Part shown: positions 52,445-62,109 of the stretch, piece by piece
How the letters are laid out: every line of letters starts with the position of its first letter
How positions within the stretch are numbered: the first letter of the stretch is position 1
The notes under the pieces: generated by a model
Told to the model about the DNA's origin: nothing
The model's database searches: none
The model's input: only the letters and a program-made list of their open reading frames with translations
Assembly: GCF_900094565.1 (NCBI RefSeq)
Contig: NZ_FMAF01000015.1
Span: 81,738 to 145,737 of the forward strand
Source: Martinezella lusitana
GTDB lineage: Bacteria; Pseudomonadota; Alphaproteobacteria; Rhizobiales; Rhizobiaceae
Length of the DNA stretch: 64,000 nt
Reading direction: 5' to 3'
Translations under genes and position numbers: made by a program

Positions 52445-53401
52445 ATGAACTCGGTGAAAAAAATCCTTCTCGGCGAACAGGGCCTCGTGGTGATCTTCGC
52501 CATCGCCTTTGTGATCGTCTCGATCTTCGTTCCGAGCTTCCTGACGGAGCGCAATATGCTCGGTCTGCTGCAGTCGGTGGTGACGATTGGCATCGTCGCG
52601 TGCACGATGATGTTTTGCCTGGCGTCGCGTGACTTCGATTTGTCCGTCGGTTCTACCGTCGCCTTCTCGGGCATGATTGCCGTCATGGTGTCGAACTCGA
52701 CCGGCTCGATCCCGCTCGGCCTCGTCGCAGCACTGATCTGTGGCAGCATTGTCGGCGTCGTCAACGGAGTCGTTATCGCCAAGTTCCGCATTAACGCGCT
52801 GATCACGACGCTCGCCACTATGCAGATCGTCCGTGGGCTGGCGCTGATCGCTTCCGATGGGCGGGCCGTCGGCATTAACGATCCGGCCTTCTATCAACTG
52901 GCCCTCTCCCGCTTTCTGACGGTGCCGACGCCGATTTGGATTATGGTCGTCCTCTTCATCATCTTTGGTTTCGCTTTGAACCGCACCGTCTTCGGCAAGA
53001 ATACGCTAGCGATCGGCGGCAATCCCGAGGCCTCGCGCCTTGCCGGCGTCAATGTCGTCAACGTGCGCATCTGGATCTTCGCATTGCAGGGCCTTGTGTG
53101 TGCCATTGCTGGCATTCTGCTTGCCTCACGCATCACATCGGGCCAGCCGAATGCCGCAACCGGGCTTGAGCTTTCGGTCATCTCGGCTTGCGTGCTCGGT
53201 GGCGTGTCGCTCGCGGGGGGCAGGGCGGCGATGACCGGCGTGATCGTTGGGGTCCTCATCATGGGTATCGCCGAAAACGTCATGAACCTGCTCAACATTC
53301 AGGCTTTCTATCAATATCTGGTGCGTGGCTGCATTCTTCTGATTGCCGTCCTTCTCGACAATTTGCGGTCGTCGGCCGCTGGGCGTGGTGCTCGATTGTG
53401 A
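52445..53401 (+). CDS. araH: L-arabinose ABC transporter permease
   Basis: A 318-residue CUT2-family permease with about ten hydrophobic segments. The segment GIVACTMMFCLASRDFDLSV matches E. coli AraH closely, and AIGGNPEASRLAGVNVVNVR and VLGGVSLAGGRAAMTGVIVG are the usual permease-ATPase contact motifs. AGGA precedes ATG 52445, 16 bases after araG. It completes the importer. Confidence 0.92.
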   Translation: MNSVKKILLGEQGLVVIFAIAFVIVSIFVPSFLTERNMLGLLQSVVTIGIVACTMMFCLASRDFDLSVGSTVAFSGMIAVMVSNSTGSIPLGLVAALICGSIVGVVNGVVIAKFRINALITTLATMQIVRGLALIASDGRAVGINDPAFYQLALSRFLTVPTPIWIMVVLFIIFGFALNRTVFGKNTLAIGGNPEASRLAGVNVVNVRIWIFALQGLVCAIAGILLASRITSGQPNAATGLELSVISACVLGGVSLAGGRAAMTGVIVGVLIMGIAENVMNLLNIQAFYQYLVRGCILLIAVLLDNLRSSAAGRGARL

Positions 53402-53509
53402 CGAACGATCAGATTCCTTGGGAGAAGTCCGCAGACCTTGCAATTGCGCATTGATGCCGGAGCGTGGCACCGCTCATGATCTTGGTCGGGCCAGCGGAAG
53501 GGAGTGCAG

Positions 53510-54283
53510 GTGAAGAGTACGCGTTTTGGATCTCCGCGAGCGACGCATGTTGATACGCAACCTGCACAGGGAAGGCGTAGCGTGCGGGAGGAGTTGCTGA
53601 AGAAATTGATTGGACAGATCGTCTCCGGAGATATTGTCGAAGGTTCCCTGCTTCCCAATGAGGCGGAGCTTTCCGAGGTGTATGGTGTCAGCCGCACCAG
53701 CCTGCGGGAAGCCATGCAGTATCTGTCGGCATTGGGAATGGTCCGGTCGCGCACGCGCGCTGGGACCAATGTTCTGCCTCGTGAGAACTGGAACTATCTG
53801 GATCCGCTGGTTCTGGATGCGACGCTGGAGCTCAGCAATGATCGTAGCTTTTATGAATCATTGCTCGATGCTCGACAGCTGCTGGAGCCGGCCGCGGCAG
53901 CGCAAGCCGCTGCGAATGCCACGGCAAAGCAATTGGCACAGATTGCTGAGGCTTTCGAGGACATGGTAGCCGCAAACGCACGCGACAATGAAGCATGGAG
54001 CCAGGCAGACCTCGAGTTTCATACCGCGATCATCAATGCCAGTGGAAATTGGGTCTTTCGCCAATTCGCGACTGCCATCCGGGCCGCGCTGCTTGCGAGT
54101 TTCCGACTGACCAACCGCGCCAGCCAGTCGCATGAATATGCGATTGCGCGGCATCAGGACGTGCTGGATGCGATCCGAATGCGAAGGCCGGATGCTGCTC
54201 GCATCGCCATGGAGCAGCTAATAGGCACTGCGCGGATTGAACTCAGCGATGCACTGCGCGAGAGTAGGCCAGAGGGAAAATAG
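53510..54283 (+). CDS. GntR-family regulator, FadR/DgoR-like
   Basis: A 257-residue regulator. The winged helix is LLPNEAELSEVYGVSRTSLR followed by EAMQYLSALGMVRS, and the linker GTNVLPRENWNYLDPLVL is typical of DgoR-like (galactonate-type) members. The FCD ligand domain spans about 90-240, with the metal/ligand residues in DLEFHTAIINASGN. GTG 53510 has GGAAGGGA 7 bases before it; GTG 53504 is in frame but lies on that site. It lies between araFGH and ytfQRT-yjfF, so it probably regulates both and the epimerase-SDR operon, with a sugar acid or sugar as inducer. Confidence 0.87.
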   Translation: MKSTRFGSPRATHVDTQPAQGRRSVREELLKKLIGQIVSGDIVEGSLLPNEAELSEVYGVSRTSLREAMQYLSALGMVRSRTRAGTNVLPRENWNYLDPLVLDATLELSNDRSFYESLLDARQLLEPAAAAQAAANATAKQLAQIAEAFEDMVAANARDNEAWSQADLEFHTAIINASGNWVFRQFATAIRAALLASFRLTNRASQSHEYAIARHQDVLDAIRMRRPDAARIAMEQLIGTARIELSDALRESRPEGK

Positions 54284-54661
54284 GAGCGCAAGCGCCTTAG
54301 CCAATTTCCTCTCCTCTCGTCACGCTGTTAAGTCTTGTGTTTTCTTGACCCATTTCGATCGAGTGAACCGCGAGCCAGTTCAAAGCTCCTGCGCCGGATG
54401 GGTTAGCAAATGTTGACGAGGGCGCTTTAAACACCGAAAGGCGACGGCACGGTCGGACGCCCCGTTCACTAAAGCGGATCACGCGCGAAACTGGCCATGC
54501 CCGTTCATTACACCTTCACATCGACCCTTGGTGACTGTTACCATGCCGTCCGCATGACACATCTTTTTGTTGCATCGCATCATCGAATACTGATTTACAA
54601 AAGTATTACTATATGATTTTTTGACTGCGGGCCTGAGAAGATGGGCCTTTGGGAGGATATC
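54284..54661. promoter_or_regulatory. Control region of the ytfQ operon
   Basis: No gene is seen. Near its end AATACT (54586-54591) and AGTATT (54602-54607) form a perfect 6-bp inverted repeat with a 10-base spacer, then ACTATATGAT, which resembles the GTATGAT arm before araF. These lie 55 to 76 bases before ytfQ, a likely operator position for the GntR protein encoded just upstream. TTTTTGTTGCATC at 54564 recalls the other GntR operator motif but lacks its second half. Confidence 0.45.
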
Positions 54662-55624
54662 ATGAAGTTGAAGACTGCACTGATCAGTGCCACGATTCTT
54701 GCTACCTGCATGTTCACAGCCGCATCGGCAAAGCAGCTGGTCGTCGGCTTCTCGCAAATCGGTTCGGAATCCGGTTGGCGTGCCGCTGAAACGACCTTGA
54801 CCAAGCAGGAAGCTAAAAAGCGCGGCATTGATCTCAAGTTTGCCGATGCGCAGCAGAAGCAGGAAAACCAGATCAAGGCAATCCGTTCCTTCATCGCACA
54901 GGGCGTTGACGCAATCTTGCTGGCGCCAGTCGTCGAAACGGGTTGGGATGCCGTGCTGAAGGAAGCCAAGGAAGCCAAGATTCCGGTTATTCTGCTCGAC
55001 CGTACGGTCAACGCGCCGAAGGACCTTTATCTGACCGCCGTCACGTCCGACTTGGTTCATGAGGGTAAGGTTGCCGGCGACTGGCTCGTCAAGACGGTCG
55101 GCGACAAGAAGTGCAATATCGTTGAGCTGGAGGGCACGACTGGCTCCTCGCCGGCCATCGCCCGCAAGAAGGGCTTCGAGGAAGCCATCAAGGGTCACGA
55201 CAACCTGAAGATCGTTCGCAGCCAGACGGGCGACTTCACCCGCTCCAAGGGCAAGGAAGTCATGGAAAGCTTCCTGAAGGCTGAAAACGGCGGCAAGGAC
55301 ATCTGCGCCCTCTACGCCCACAACGACGACATGGCCGTCGGCGCCATCCAGGCGATCAAGGAAGCAGGCCTGAAGCCGGGCAAGGATATCCTGACTGTCT
55401 CGGTCGACTCGGTTCCGGATCTCTTCAAGGCGATGGCCGCCGGCGAGGCGAACGCGACGGTGGAGCTGACACCGAACATGGCTGGTCCGGCCTTCGATGC
55501 GCTCGATGCCTATCTGAAAAACAAGAAGGAGCCGCCAAAGTGGATCCAGACCGAGTCCAAGCTCTACACGCAGGCTGACGATCCGCAGAAGGTCTATGAG
55601 CAGAAGAAAGGCCTCGGCTACTGA
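54662..55624 (+). CDS. ytfQ: Galactofuranose ABC transporter substrate-binding protein
   Basis: A 320-residue periplasmic protein with signal peptide (TALISATILATCMFTAASA). It tracks E. coli YtfQ closely: VVGFSQIGSESGWRAAETTL, QQKQENQIKAIRSFIAQGVD, SQTGDFTRSKGKEVMESFLK and VELTPNMAGPAFDALDAY. E. coli YtfQ binds galactofuranose. ATG 54662 has GGAGG 5 bases upstream. It is the first gene of the four-gene ytfQRT-yjfF operon, the same order as in E. coli. Confidence 0.93.
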   Translation: MKLKTALISATILATCMFTAASAKQLVVGFSQIGSESGWRAAETTLTKQEAKKRGIDLKFADAQQKQENQIKAIRSFIAQGVDAILLAPVVETGWDAVLKEAKEAKIPVILLDRTVNAPKDLYLTAVTSDLVHEGKVAGDWLVKTVGDKKCNIVELEGTTGSSPAIARKKGFEEAIKGHDNLKIVRSQTGDFTRSKGKEVMESFLKAENGGKDICALYAHNDDMAVGAIQAIKEAGLKPGKDILTVSVDSVPDLFKAMAAGEANATVELTPNMAGPAFDALDAYLKNKKEPPKWIQTESKLYTQADDPQKVYEQKKGLGY

Positions 55625-55753
55625 GACGAGGGGCGACCGCACCGGGCGAACAATTCAGCCGATGCAGTCTCTTACATCGAATGCCGGCGCATCATCTGTA
55701 TGCGCCGGCTATCGCTTTCGAATATTGGCTCAACCCAAGGACATTCACGCTTC

Positions 55754-57277
55754 ATGGCTCACGACGTCGAGCGACTTCTGACAGCGACAGGCTTTTGCAA
55801 ATATTTCCCAGGCTCGACCGCCCTCGATCATGTCGATTTCACTTTGATGCGCGGAGAAGTCCATGCGCTGCTCGGTGAAAACGGAGCGGGAAAATCGACC
55901 TTGATCAAATGCATGACCGGCGCCTATCGCCGAGATGCAGGCACTTTGGTTCTCGATGGCACTGAGATTGATCCGCATGATACGCTCGCAGCCCAGAAGC
56001 TCGGTATTGGAACGGTTTACCAGGAGGTGAATCTGCTCCCGAACCTGAGTGTGGCGGAGAATCTGTTTCTCGGTCGCCAGCCGAGGCGCTTCGGCTTGGT
56101 CAGCAACCGCGTCATGAACGGCATGGCCAGGGATCTGCTGGCGCAATACGGCATAGACATCGACGTTGGCCGTCAGCTCGACCGGTTCTCGGTCGCCATC
56201 CAGCAGGTGATCGCGATCGCCCGTGCCGTCGATCTCTCCGGCAAGGTCTTGATCCTGGACGAACCGACCGCAAGCCTCGATACGCAAGAGGTCGCCATGC
56301 TGTTCGGCATCGTCAGGCGGCTGAAGCAACGTGGCTTAGGGATTGTTTTTATTACGCATTTTCTCGAGCAGGTTTATGAAATCTGCGATCGAATCACCGT
56401 TCTCCGCAACGGCCGCCTGGTCGGCACGCGGAATGCGGAAGGACTTTCACGGCAAACCCTGATTGCCATGATGCTCGGCCGTGAGCTTGCGCAGGCGGAG
56501 AGCGCCGCAAAGCAGGTCACCAACGAAAGCGGGCCGGTAAAGTATCGCTTCGCGAATTTCGGCAAGCGCGGCAAAATCAAGCCCTTCGATATGGAGGTGC
56601 GTGGCGGCGAAGTGGTCGGCATCGCCGGTCTGCTCGGGTCTGGCCGCACCGAGACCGCCGAGGTACTCTTCGGCGTCGAACGATCAGACAGCGGCGAGGC
56701 GACGGTCGAAGGCAACAGCGTTACGCTTTCCAGTCCGCGCGCCGCCATCAAGAACGGTTTCGGCTTTTGCCCGGAGGACCGCAAGACAGACGGCATCATC
56801 GGCGATCTTTCCATCCGCGAAAACATCGTCATGGCCCTGCAAGCGCGTCGTGGCTGGGCGAGGCCTCTGGCGCGCAGCGAACAGAACGCCATCGCCGATC
56901 GCTACATCAAGGCACTGGATATCCGCACGACCGACCGTGAGAAGCCGATCAGGCTTCTGTCGGGTGGCAATCAGCAGAAGGCGATCCTTGCGCGGTGGTT
57001 GGCGACCAACCCAAGCTTCCTGATCCTTGATGAACCGACGCGCGGCATCGACGTCGGCGCGCATGCGGAAATCATCCGCCTCATCGAAGATCTTTGCCAG
57101 CAAGGCATGTCGCTGGTGGTCATTTCATCCGAACTGGAGGAACTTGTCGCCTATAGCTCGCGCGTCATCGTCCTGCGGGATCGCGAGCACATTGCCGAGT
57201 TGACCGGCAGCGAGATAACCGCCGGAAATATCGTCGAGGCCATTGCCACCACTCAAAATACCCGTGAGGACGCATGA
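55754..57277 (+). CDS. ytfR: Galactofuranose ABC transporter ATPase
   Basis: A 507-residue two-domain CUT2 ATPase. The first domain has GENGAGKSTLIKCMTGAY with VLILDEPTASLD; the second has GLLGSGRTETAEVLFG, the CPEDRKTDGI motif and LSGGNQQKAILARWLA. E. coli YtfR is 500 residues. ATG 55754 has AAGGA 12 bases before it; an ATG further upstream at 55700 lacks one. It energises transport through the two different permeases YtfT and YjfF. Confidence 0.92.
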   Translation: MAHDVERLLTATGFCKYFPGSTALDHVDFTLMRGEVHALLGENGAGKSTLIKCMTGAYRRDAGTLVLDGTEIDPHDTLAAQKLGIGTVYQEVNLLPNLSVAENLFLGRQPRRFGLVSNRVMNGMARDLLAQYGIDIDVGRQLDRFSVAIQQVIAIARAVDLSGKVLILDEPTASLDTQEVAMLFGIVRRLKQRGLGIVFITHFLEQVYEICDRITVLRNGRLVGTRNAEGLSRQTLIAMMLGRELAQAESAAKQVTNESGPVKYRFANFGKRGKIKPFDMEVRGGEVVGIAGLLGSGRTETAEVLFGVERSDSGEATVEGNSVTLSSPRAAIKNGFGFCPEDRKTDGIIGDLSIRENIVMALQARRGWARPLARSEQNAIADRYIKALDIRTTDREKPIRLLSGGNQQKAILARWLATNPSFLILDEPTRGIDVGAHAEIIRLIEDLCQQGMSLVVISSELEELVAYSSRVIVLRDREHIAELTGSEITAGNIVEAIATTQNTREDA

Positions 57278-58302
57278 TCTCGCAAATTAAGGCATCCCTG
57301 TTTCGCTTGATGCCGCAGCTTATTGCGCTGGCGGTCATTCTTCTGTTGAATTTCATTATGTTCCCGCAGTTTTTTCATCTGGAAATTCAAAATGGCAGAC
57401 TCTACGGGAGCGTGATCGACGTGCTGAATCGCGGTGCGCCTGTCGCGCTGCTATCCATCGGCATGACGTTGGTCATTGCCACCAAGGGGATTGATCTTTC
57501 GGTCGGTGCGGTCATCGCGATTTGCGGCGCGGTAGCCGCAGCTTCAATCGTTGCAGGCTATTCGCTTGCCTATACCCTGTTGCTGACGATCGGCGTGGGT
57601 TTGGCGTGCGGCCTCTGGAATGGCTTTCTCGTGGCTGTGCTCGATATCCAGCCGATCATTGCAACACTGGTGCTGATGGTGGCTGGCCGCGGCATAGCGC
57701 AATTGATTACCGAGGGCATGATCCTCACCTTCAACAATGACGGGCTGATCTTCCTAGGCAGCGGCGCCTTTGCCGCGTTGCCCATGCCCGTGGTAATCTG
57801 GGTGCTCGCGGCGCTTGTCGTCATCCTGTTGGTCAGGCGCACGGCGCTTGGCATGCTGGTCGAAGCGATCGGCATCAATCGCCGGGCAAGCACGCTCTCC
57901 GGCATCCAGACGCCGGTGCTGCTGATCGCCGTCTATGCTCTGAGCGGCCTTTGTGCTTCCATCGCCGGTATCATCGTTTCGGCCGACATCAAGGGCGCGG
58001 ATGCCAACAATGCCGGCTTGTGGCTCGAGCTGGATGCGATCCTCGCCGTGGTCGTCGGCGGCAACTCGCTACTTGGCGGTCGCTTCAGCATTGTCGGTTC
58101 GTTGATTGGGGCGATGATTATTCAGTCGGTCAATACAGGCATCCTTCTGTCCGGTTTTCCACCGGAGTTCAATCTGGTCATCAAGGCAATCATCGTTATC
58201 GTCATTTTGGTCATCCAGTCTCCTGCCCTGCAGTCCGCCACCGCGTTCTTCCAGCGGCGCCGAGGCGAGGGACAGATGGTCCATAAGGAGCAGGCGAAGT
58301 GA
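57274..58302 (+). CDS. ytfT: Galactofuranose ABC transporter permease YtfT
   Basis: A 342-residue CUT2 permease. Characteristic segments are VALLSIGMTLVIATKGIDLS, EAIGINRRASTLSGIQTPVL and AVVVGGNSLLGGRFSIVGSL. ATG 57274 overlaps the ytfR stop (ATGA). It pairs with the product of the next gene, yjfF, to form a heterodimeric channel, unlike the homodimer expected for AraH. Confidence 0.92.
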   Translation: MISQIKASLFRLMPQLIALAVILLLNFIMFPQFFHLEIQNGRLYGSVIDVLNRGAPVALLSIGMTLVIATKGIDLSVGAVIAICGAVAAASIVAGYSLAYTLLLTIGVGLACGLWNGFLVAVLDIQPIIATLVLMVAGRGIAQLITEGMILTFNNDGLIFLGSGAFAALPMPVVIWVLAALVVILLVRRTALGMLVEAIGINRRASTLSGIQTPVLLIAVYALSGLCASIAGIIVSADIKGADANNAGLWLELDAILAVVVGGNSLLGGRFSIVGSLIGAMIIQSVNTGILLSGFPPEFNLVIKAIIVIVILVIQSPALQSATAFFQRRRGEGQMVHKEQAK

Positions 58303-59267
58303 ATTCGAAATATCTTCCACTGCTCGCGACGATCGTCATCTTCATCCTGGCCTATGCGGGTTGCGTGGCGGAGTATCCGAACATGCTGTCGACGCGGGTG
58401 GCCGGCAACCTGTTGACCGACAACGCCTTCCTGGGGATTGCCGCGGTCGGCATGACATTCGTGATCATTTCGGGCGGCATCGACCTGTCGATCGGTTCGG
58501 TCATCGCCTTTACCGGCGTTTTCCTGGCGATCATCCTGCGGGACACCTCGATCCATCCGCTGTTGGCTTTTGCTCTCGTGTTGCTGATCACTACGATCTT
58601 CGGCACCGGCATGGGCGCCATCATCCACTATCTCAGCATGCCGCCCTTCATCGTAACGCTGGCCGGCATGTTTCTGGCGCGGGGAATTGCCTTCGTGATC
58701 TCCATCGACAGCATCCCGATCGAGCATGATTTCTATTCGCGGCTCAGCGATCTCTATTGGCTGATGCCGGGCGGCGGTCGATTGACCTTGATCGGCGGCG
58801 TCATGCTGCTCGTCTTTGCCGGCGGCATTGTTCTCGCGCATCGCACGCGCTTCGGCGCCAACGTCTATGCTATGGGCGGCGGCGTGCAGACGGCCGAACT
58901 CATGGGTGTTCCGGTTGGCCGCACGACCATCCTGATATACGCCTTGTCCGGCTTTCTCGCCGGTCTGTCCGGAATCGTTTTTTCCATTTATACATCAGCA
59001 GGATATTCGCTTGCCACGGTCGGTGTTGAGCTCGACGCTATCGCAGCCGTGGTCATAGGCGGAACACTGTTGACGGGAGGCGCGGGGTTCGTTGGAGGAA
59101 CCCTCATCGGAATCCTGATACAGGGCCTGATTCAGACTTACATCACCTTCGACGGATCGCTTTCCAGCTGGTGGACGAAGATTTTGATCGGCTTATTGCT
59201 GTTTGCATTTATTCTGATGCAGAAAGGCCTTCTTCTGCTTTCCCGTTTCAATCGACGTTACGTCTAA
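58299..59267 (+). CDS. yjfF: Galactofuranose ABC transporter permease YjfF
   Basis: A 322-residue CUT2 permease, second half of the heterodimeric channel. It contains GIAAVGMTFVIISGGIDLSI, YAMGGGVQTAELMGVPVGRT and VVIGGTLLTGGAGFVGGTLI. The GTG start overlaps the ytfT stop by four bases (GTGA). It ends the operon; no strong terminator is visible after it. Confidence 0.92.
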   Translation: MNSKYLPLLATIVIFILAYAGCVAEYPNMLSTRVAGNLLTDNAFLGIAAVGMTFVIISGGIDLSIGSVIAFTGVFLAIILRDTSIHPLLAFALVLLITTIFGTGMGAIIHYLSMPPFIVTLAGMFLARGIAFVISIDSIPIEHDFYSRLSDLYWLMPGGGRLTLIGGVMLLVFAGGIVLAHRTRFGANVYAMGGGVQTAELMGVPVGRTTILIYALSGFLAGLSGIVFSIYTSAGYSLATVGVELDAIAAVVIGGTLLTGGAGFVGGTLIGILIQGLIQTYITFDGSLSSWWTKILIGLLLFAFILMQKGLLLLSRFNRRYV

Positions 59268-59597
59268 GGGAAGGGCGGTGCGGTAACATCAGCGGAGGGT
59301 AGATGTGGAATGCGTTGTCACGGACGTTGACTCGCAGTCCGGCGTAAAAAATCCGTTGCCGCTGGTTCGACTCCGCTCGAGAGCGCCGATTGTGGCTTTC
59401 TTAGCAGTCTCAGTTCGACAATAGCGATGCCGTTGTGGCTTTTGATCCGCTCGACAAGGCGTTGCGCGAGACCTTTGCGGCGCCTCCGCTGGCTGAAGCT
59501 CGAACCGAGCGATGAGGTCGCGGAGATTCACAATTTGTTTGACCAAGCCGTTTGTGGCTACGGTCAATTCCGGGGGCGAGGAAGCAGAGCCTAGCCT
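59268..59597. other. Intergenic region without a supported gene
   Basis: Convergent gap between yjfF and the GGDEF-EAL gene. I see no recognisable gene. TTGTGGCT occurs three times here (near 59388, 59433 and 59551), which may be chance. A segment GGTTCGACTCC resembles a tRNA T-loop but does not fold as one. Confidence 0.4.
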
Positions 59598-61856
59598 TTA
59601 TCCCACCTCTGAAAGTTCTTTATCCTTCGGGCGGCAAAATTCGATCAACTGCTTTGAGCTCATTGGTCGTGCCAGAGCGTATCCCTGCAGAAAGTGGCAA
59701 CCAAGATCTCTCAGGATATTCACGTGCTCCATTGTTTCCACGCCCTCGGCAACGATGTCGATGTTCTGCGACCGGCCGATTTCGATAATCGAGGAGACCA
59801 GACGCCGTTGAGATGGAGACGCGACAATCGGCTTGATAATTTCCCGGTCGATTTTAAGCCTTCGCGGCTCGAGCCTAAGTAAGCTTATGATGCTGGCATG
59901 CCCGGTGCCGAAATCATCGATCTCGATTTCAATTCCAAGCTCTTTGAGAGCTGGAACTATGTGATTGAGAACAGGCTGAAGATCATCGAAGGAGATTGTC
60001 TCCAGCAGCTCGAAACATAGGCGACCTCTCGCGAAGGGAAGTTCGGATAGCTCGGCAAGCAGATTTGCATCCACCAGCCGACGCGCAGAAATATTGACCG
60101 AAACACGCGGGATGCGCATTCCCAGGCTGTCCCATCTTGTAAGCTCGAACAGAGCCTTCTGCAGGATTAGCCTATCCATGTCGCCGGAACGTCCCAAATT
60201 TTCCGCGACAGCGAGAAATTTATCCGGGGCGAGCAGACCGTTTCGCGGGTGATCCCAGCGCGCAAGTGTCTCGACGCCGGCGATATCCAATGTGCTTGCA
60301 TTGAACTGCGGCTGGAAAAATGCAACCAGTTCGTCGCAATCGAGCGCATGATTGAATTCATCCGCCAATTCCTTCGAACCGATTGCGGCGCTACGAAGCG
60401 CTTCGGTGAAAATGGCCGCGCGACCGCGGCCCACCTTCTTCGCCTCGTACAGAGCCAAATCGGCATCCAAAAGCAATTGGCTCAGGTCCTGCCCACGAGC
60501 ATATTCAGTTTCCCAGGCGACGCCGACGCTTGCGCCGACCACACACTCCGAGCCATCAACGAATAGCGGCTGCTTGAGTGTATCGACAATCTGTTGGGCC
60601 AATTCGTTTGCCTTAGGCGCGGGATCGGCGCTCCAGGTTGCGAAGATGAACTCGTCTCCACCGATCCGAGCCGCTACGTCGTTTGGGCCGGCCAAATTGA
60701 CAAGGCGCGAAGCCACTGCCTGCAAGACCGTATCACCTCCGGCATGCCCTTTCGTGTCGTTGATCTCCTTAAATCGATCCAGATCGATATGAATCAGTAT
60801 CAGACAATCTTCTGGATCGGGCCTCGGCGATTGCGAGATCATCTGATCAATAAATCGGCGATTGGGAAGCCCCGTTAGTGCGTCATGCAACGACAGGTAT
60901 TCGAGCCTTTGCCGCGCTCGAACGAGCTTTTTCTTGTGAAGGCGAAGTTTTTCAATGGTTCTTTGGCGTGATTTGGTCAGAAAGCCTACCCAAACAATTG
61001 GCGCAACGACACACAAAGACAATAGGCAAGCATAGAGCTCAAAAGTGGCCATGCCGCTGTTTTGGCCCCATCCGCCCTTAGGCACTGCGACAAGGGTCCA
61101 TCGGCCATAAGTCATATCAACGGATGCCACGACCGGATTCTTCGAAAAAGTTTCCAGGTCGCCGAGAAAAACTTGTTTGGCCAACTTCGGTTCCGCTACG
61201 GCGCTGACGGCAATCTCAAGGTCGGTCGATTCAAGGCCACTATCTTGGTAGAGCCTTGGTATGTCTACGATTCCAGAAACAAGACCCCAGAAGATCTGGC
61301 TTGTTCTGTCATTGATATAGACCGGGCACCTGACCACGAAAGCCGTTCCGCCCTGCACGAGCTCCACAGGGCCCGTCAAAACGATATTGTGGGTGTTGCG
61401 CGCCAGCATTGCGCTATCCCGTTGCTTTTCGTTCGTTCGATAGTCGAGTCCGATCGCTTTTTCGTTTCCCTTTTCTGGATAAACCCACTTGACCACCATG
61501 CCGGGGGCTGCGGCGAAGCTTCGCAATTGTGAATCCGGCTGCAAAATCTCCGCGGCGAGTTTGGAGAAAGCGCTTTGGTCCATCGCCGGATTGACTGTGA
61601 TACCGGCCGCCAGGCCTTGCAACAGTTTCACGTTGCCATTGAGGTTCGTCTGAAGCCGAGATGATATGGTGGCAAGCTCACCGGCAACAATTGAGCGTTC
61701 GTCGGCTACCGATCGTTCCAGCCTCCAGTTCGTTGCGACACAGACGACGAATACTGCAATAGTCGTCGCAAATATTGCCGGAGCAAATGCGCTGGTATGG
61801 CTTACTGCAGAACTCGCGAAGCCACGCAATATTTTTTGTTTTCTTCGAAACTTCAT
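59598..61856 (-). CDS. Membrane GGDEF-EAL cyclic di-GMP signalling protein
   Basis: A 752-residue protein with a first membrane helix at about 26-46, a CHASE-like periplasmic sensor (about 50-275), a second helix at about 278-300 (ACLLSLCVVAPIVWVGFL), then GGDEF and EAL domains. The GGDEF site is intact (RIGGDEFIFA near 400), so synthesis of c-di-GMP is possible. The EAL motif is changed to ETL (GVETLARWDHP), while IDDFGTGHASI and AEGVETMEH are conserved. Whether it makes or breaks c-di-GMP cannot be told. ATG 61856 is used; the ribosome site is weak. It appears monocistronic. Confidence 0.88.
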   Translation of the reverse strand: MKFRRKQKILRGFASSAVSHTSAFAPAIFATTIAVFVVCVATNWRLERSVADERSIVAGELATISSRLQTNLNGNVKLLQGLAAGITVNPAMDQSAFSKLAAEILQPDSQLRSFAAAPGMVVKWVYPEKGNEKAIGLDYRTNEKQRDSAMLARNTHNIVLTGPVELVQGGTAFVVRCPVYINDRTSQIFWGLVSGIVDIPRLYQDSGLESTDLEIAVSAVAEPKLAKQVFLGDLETFSKNPVVASVDMTYGRWTLVAVPKGGWGQNSGMATFELYACLLSLCVVAPIVWVGFLTKSRQRTIEKLRLHKKKLVRARQRLEYLSLHDALTGLPNRRFIDQMISQSPRPDPEDCLILIHIDLDRFKEINDTKGHAGGDTVLQAVASRLVNLAGPNDVAARIGGDEFIFATWSADPAPKANELAQQIVDTLKQPLFVDGSECVVGASVGVAWETEYARGQDLSQLLLDADLALYEAKKVGRGRAAIFTEALRSAAIGSKELADEFNHALDCDELVAFFQPQFNASTLDIAGVETLARWDHPRNGLLAPDKFLAVAENLGRSGDMDRLILQKALFELTRWDSLGMRIPRVSVNISARRLVDANLLAELSELPFARGRLCFELLETISFDDLQPVLNHIVPALKELGIEIEIDDFGTGHASIISLLRLEPRRLKIDREIIKPIVASPSQRRLVSSIIEIGRSQNIDIVAEGVETMEHVNILRDLGCHFLQGYALARPMSSKQLIEFCRPKDKELSEVG

Positions 61857-62012
61857 CAGATTGCCGGTATAGGAAACGGGCCTGCATCCTTACACAGTTT
61901 CTTTAAAGCAACGCTAAGTCCGCTAACCAACCTGCTATTGAGGAAAGCTGTGTGTGTTGTTGAGAAAGCGCCGTAAAGTTATCGGCCTCGGGTTAAAGTA
62001 CCCTCGCAAATT

Positions 62013-62030
62013 CTCTCGTCCGAACGAGAG
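62013..62030. repeat. Hairpin CTCTCGT-CCGA-ACGAGAG
   Basis: A perfect 7-bp stem with a 4-base loop in the 250-base gap between the GGDEF-EAL gene and the response-regulator gene (both minus strand). No T run follows on either strand. It may end the response-regulator transcript. Nothing else is seen in 61857-62109. Confidence 0.4.
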
Positions 62031-62109
62031 CCGCGACGTCGCGTGGGGTAAATATCAAGCTGGCGTGCGATGAGACTCCGCACGCCTTTGCTCGCGCAGA
62101 CGTTCGAGA

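Noticed and set aside
59358..59390. GGTTCGACTCC resembling the T-loop of a tRNA
   Set aside because: The flanking bases do not form a 5-bp T-stem and no anticodon or acceptor arm is present.
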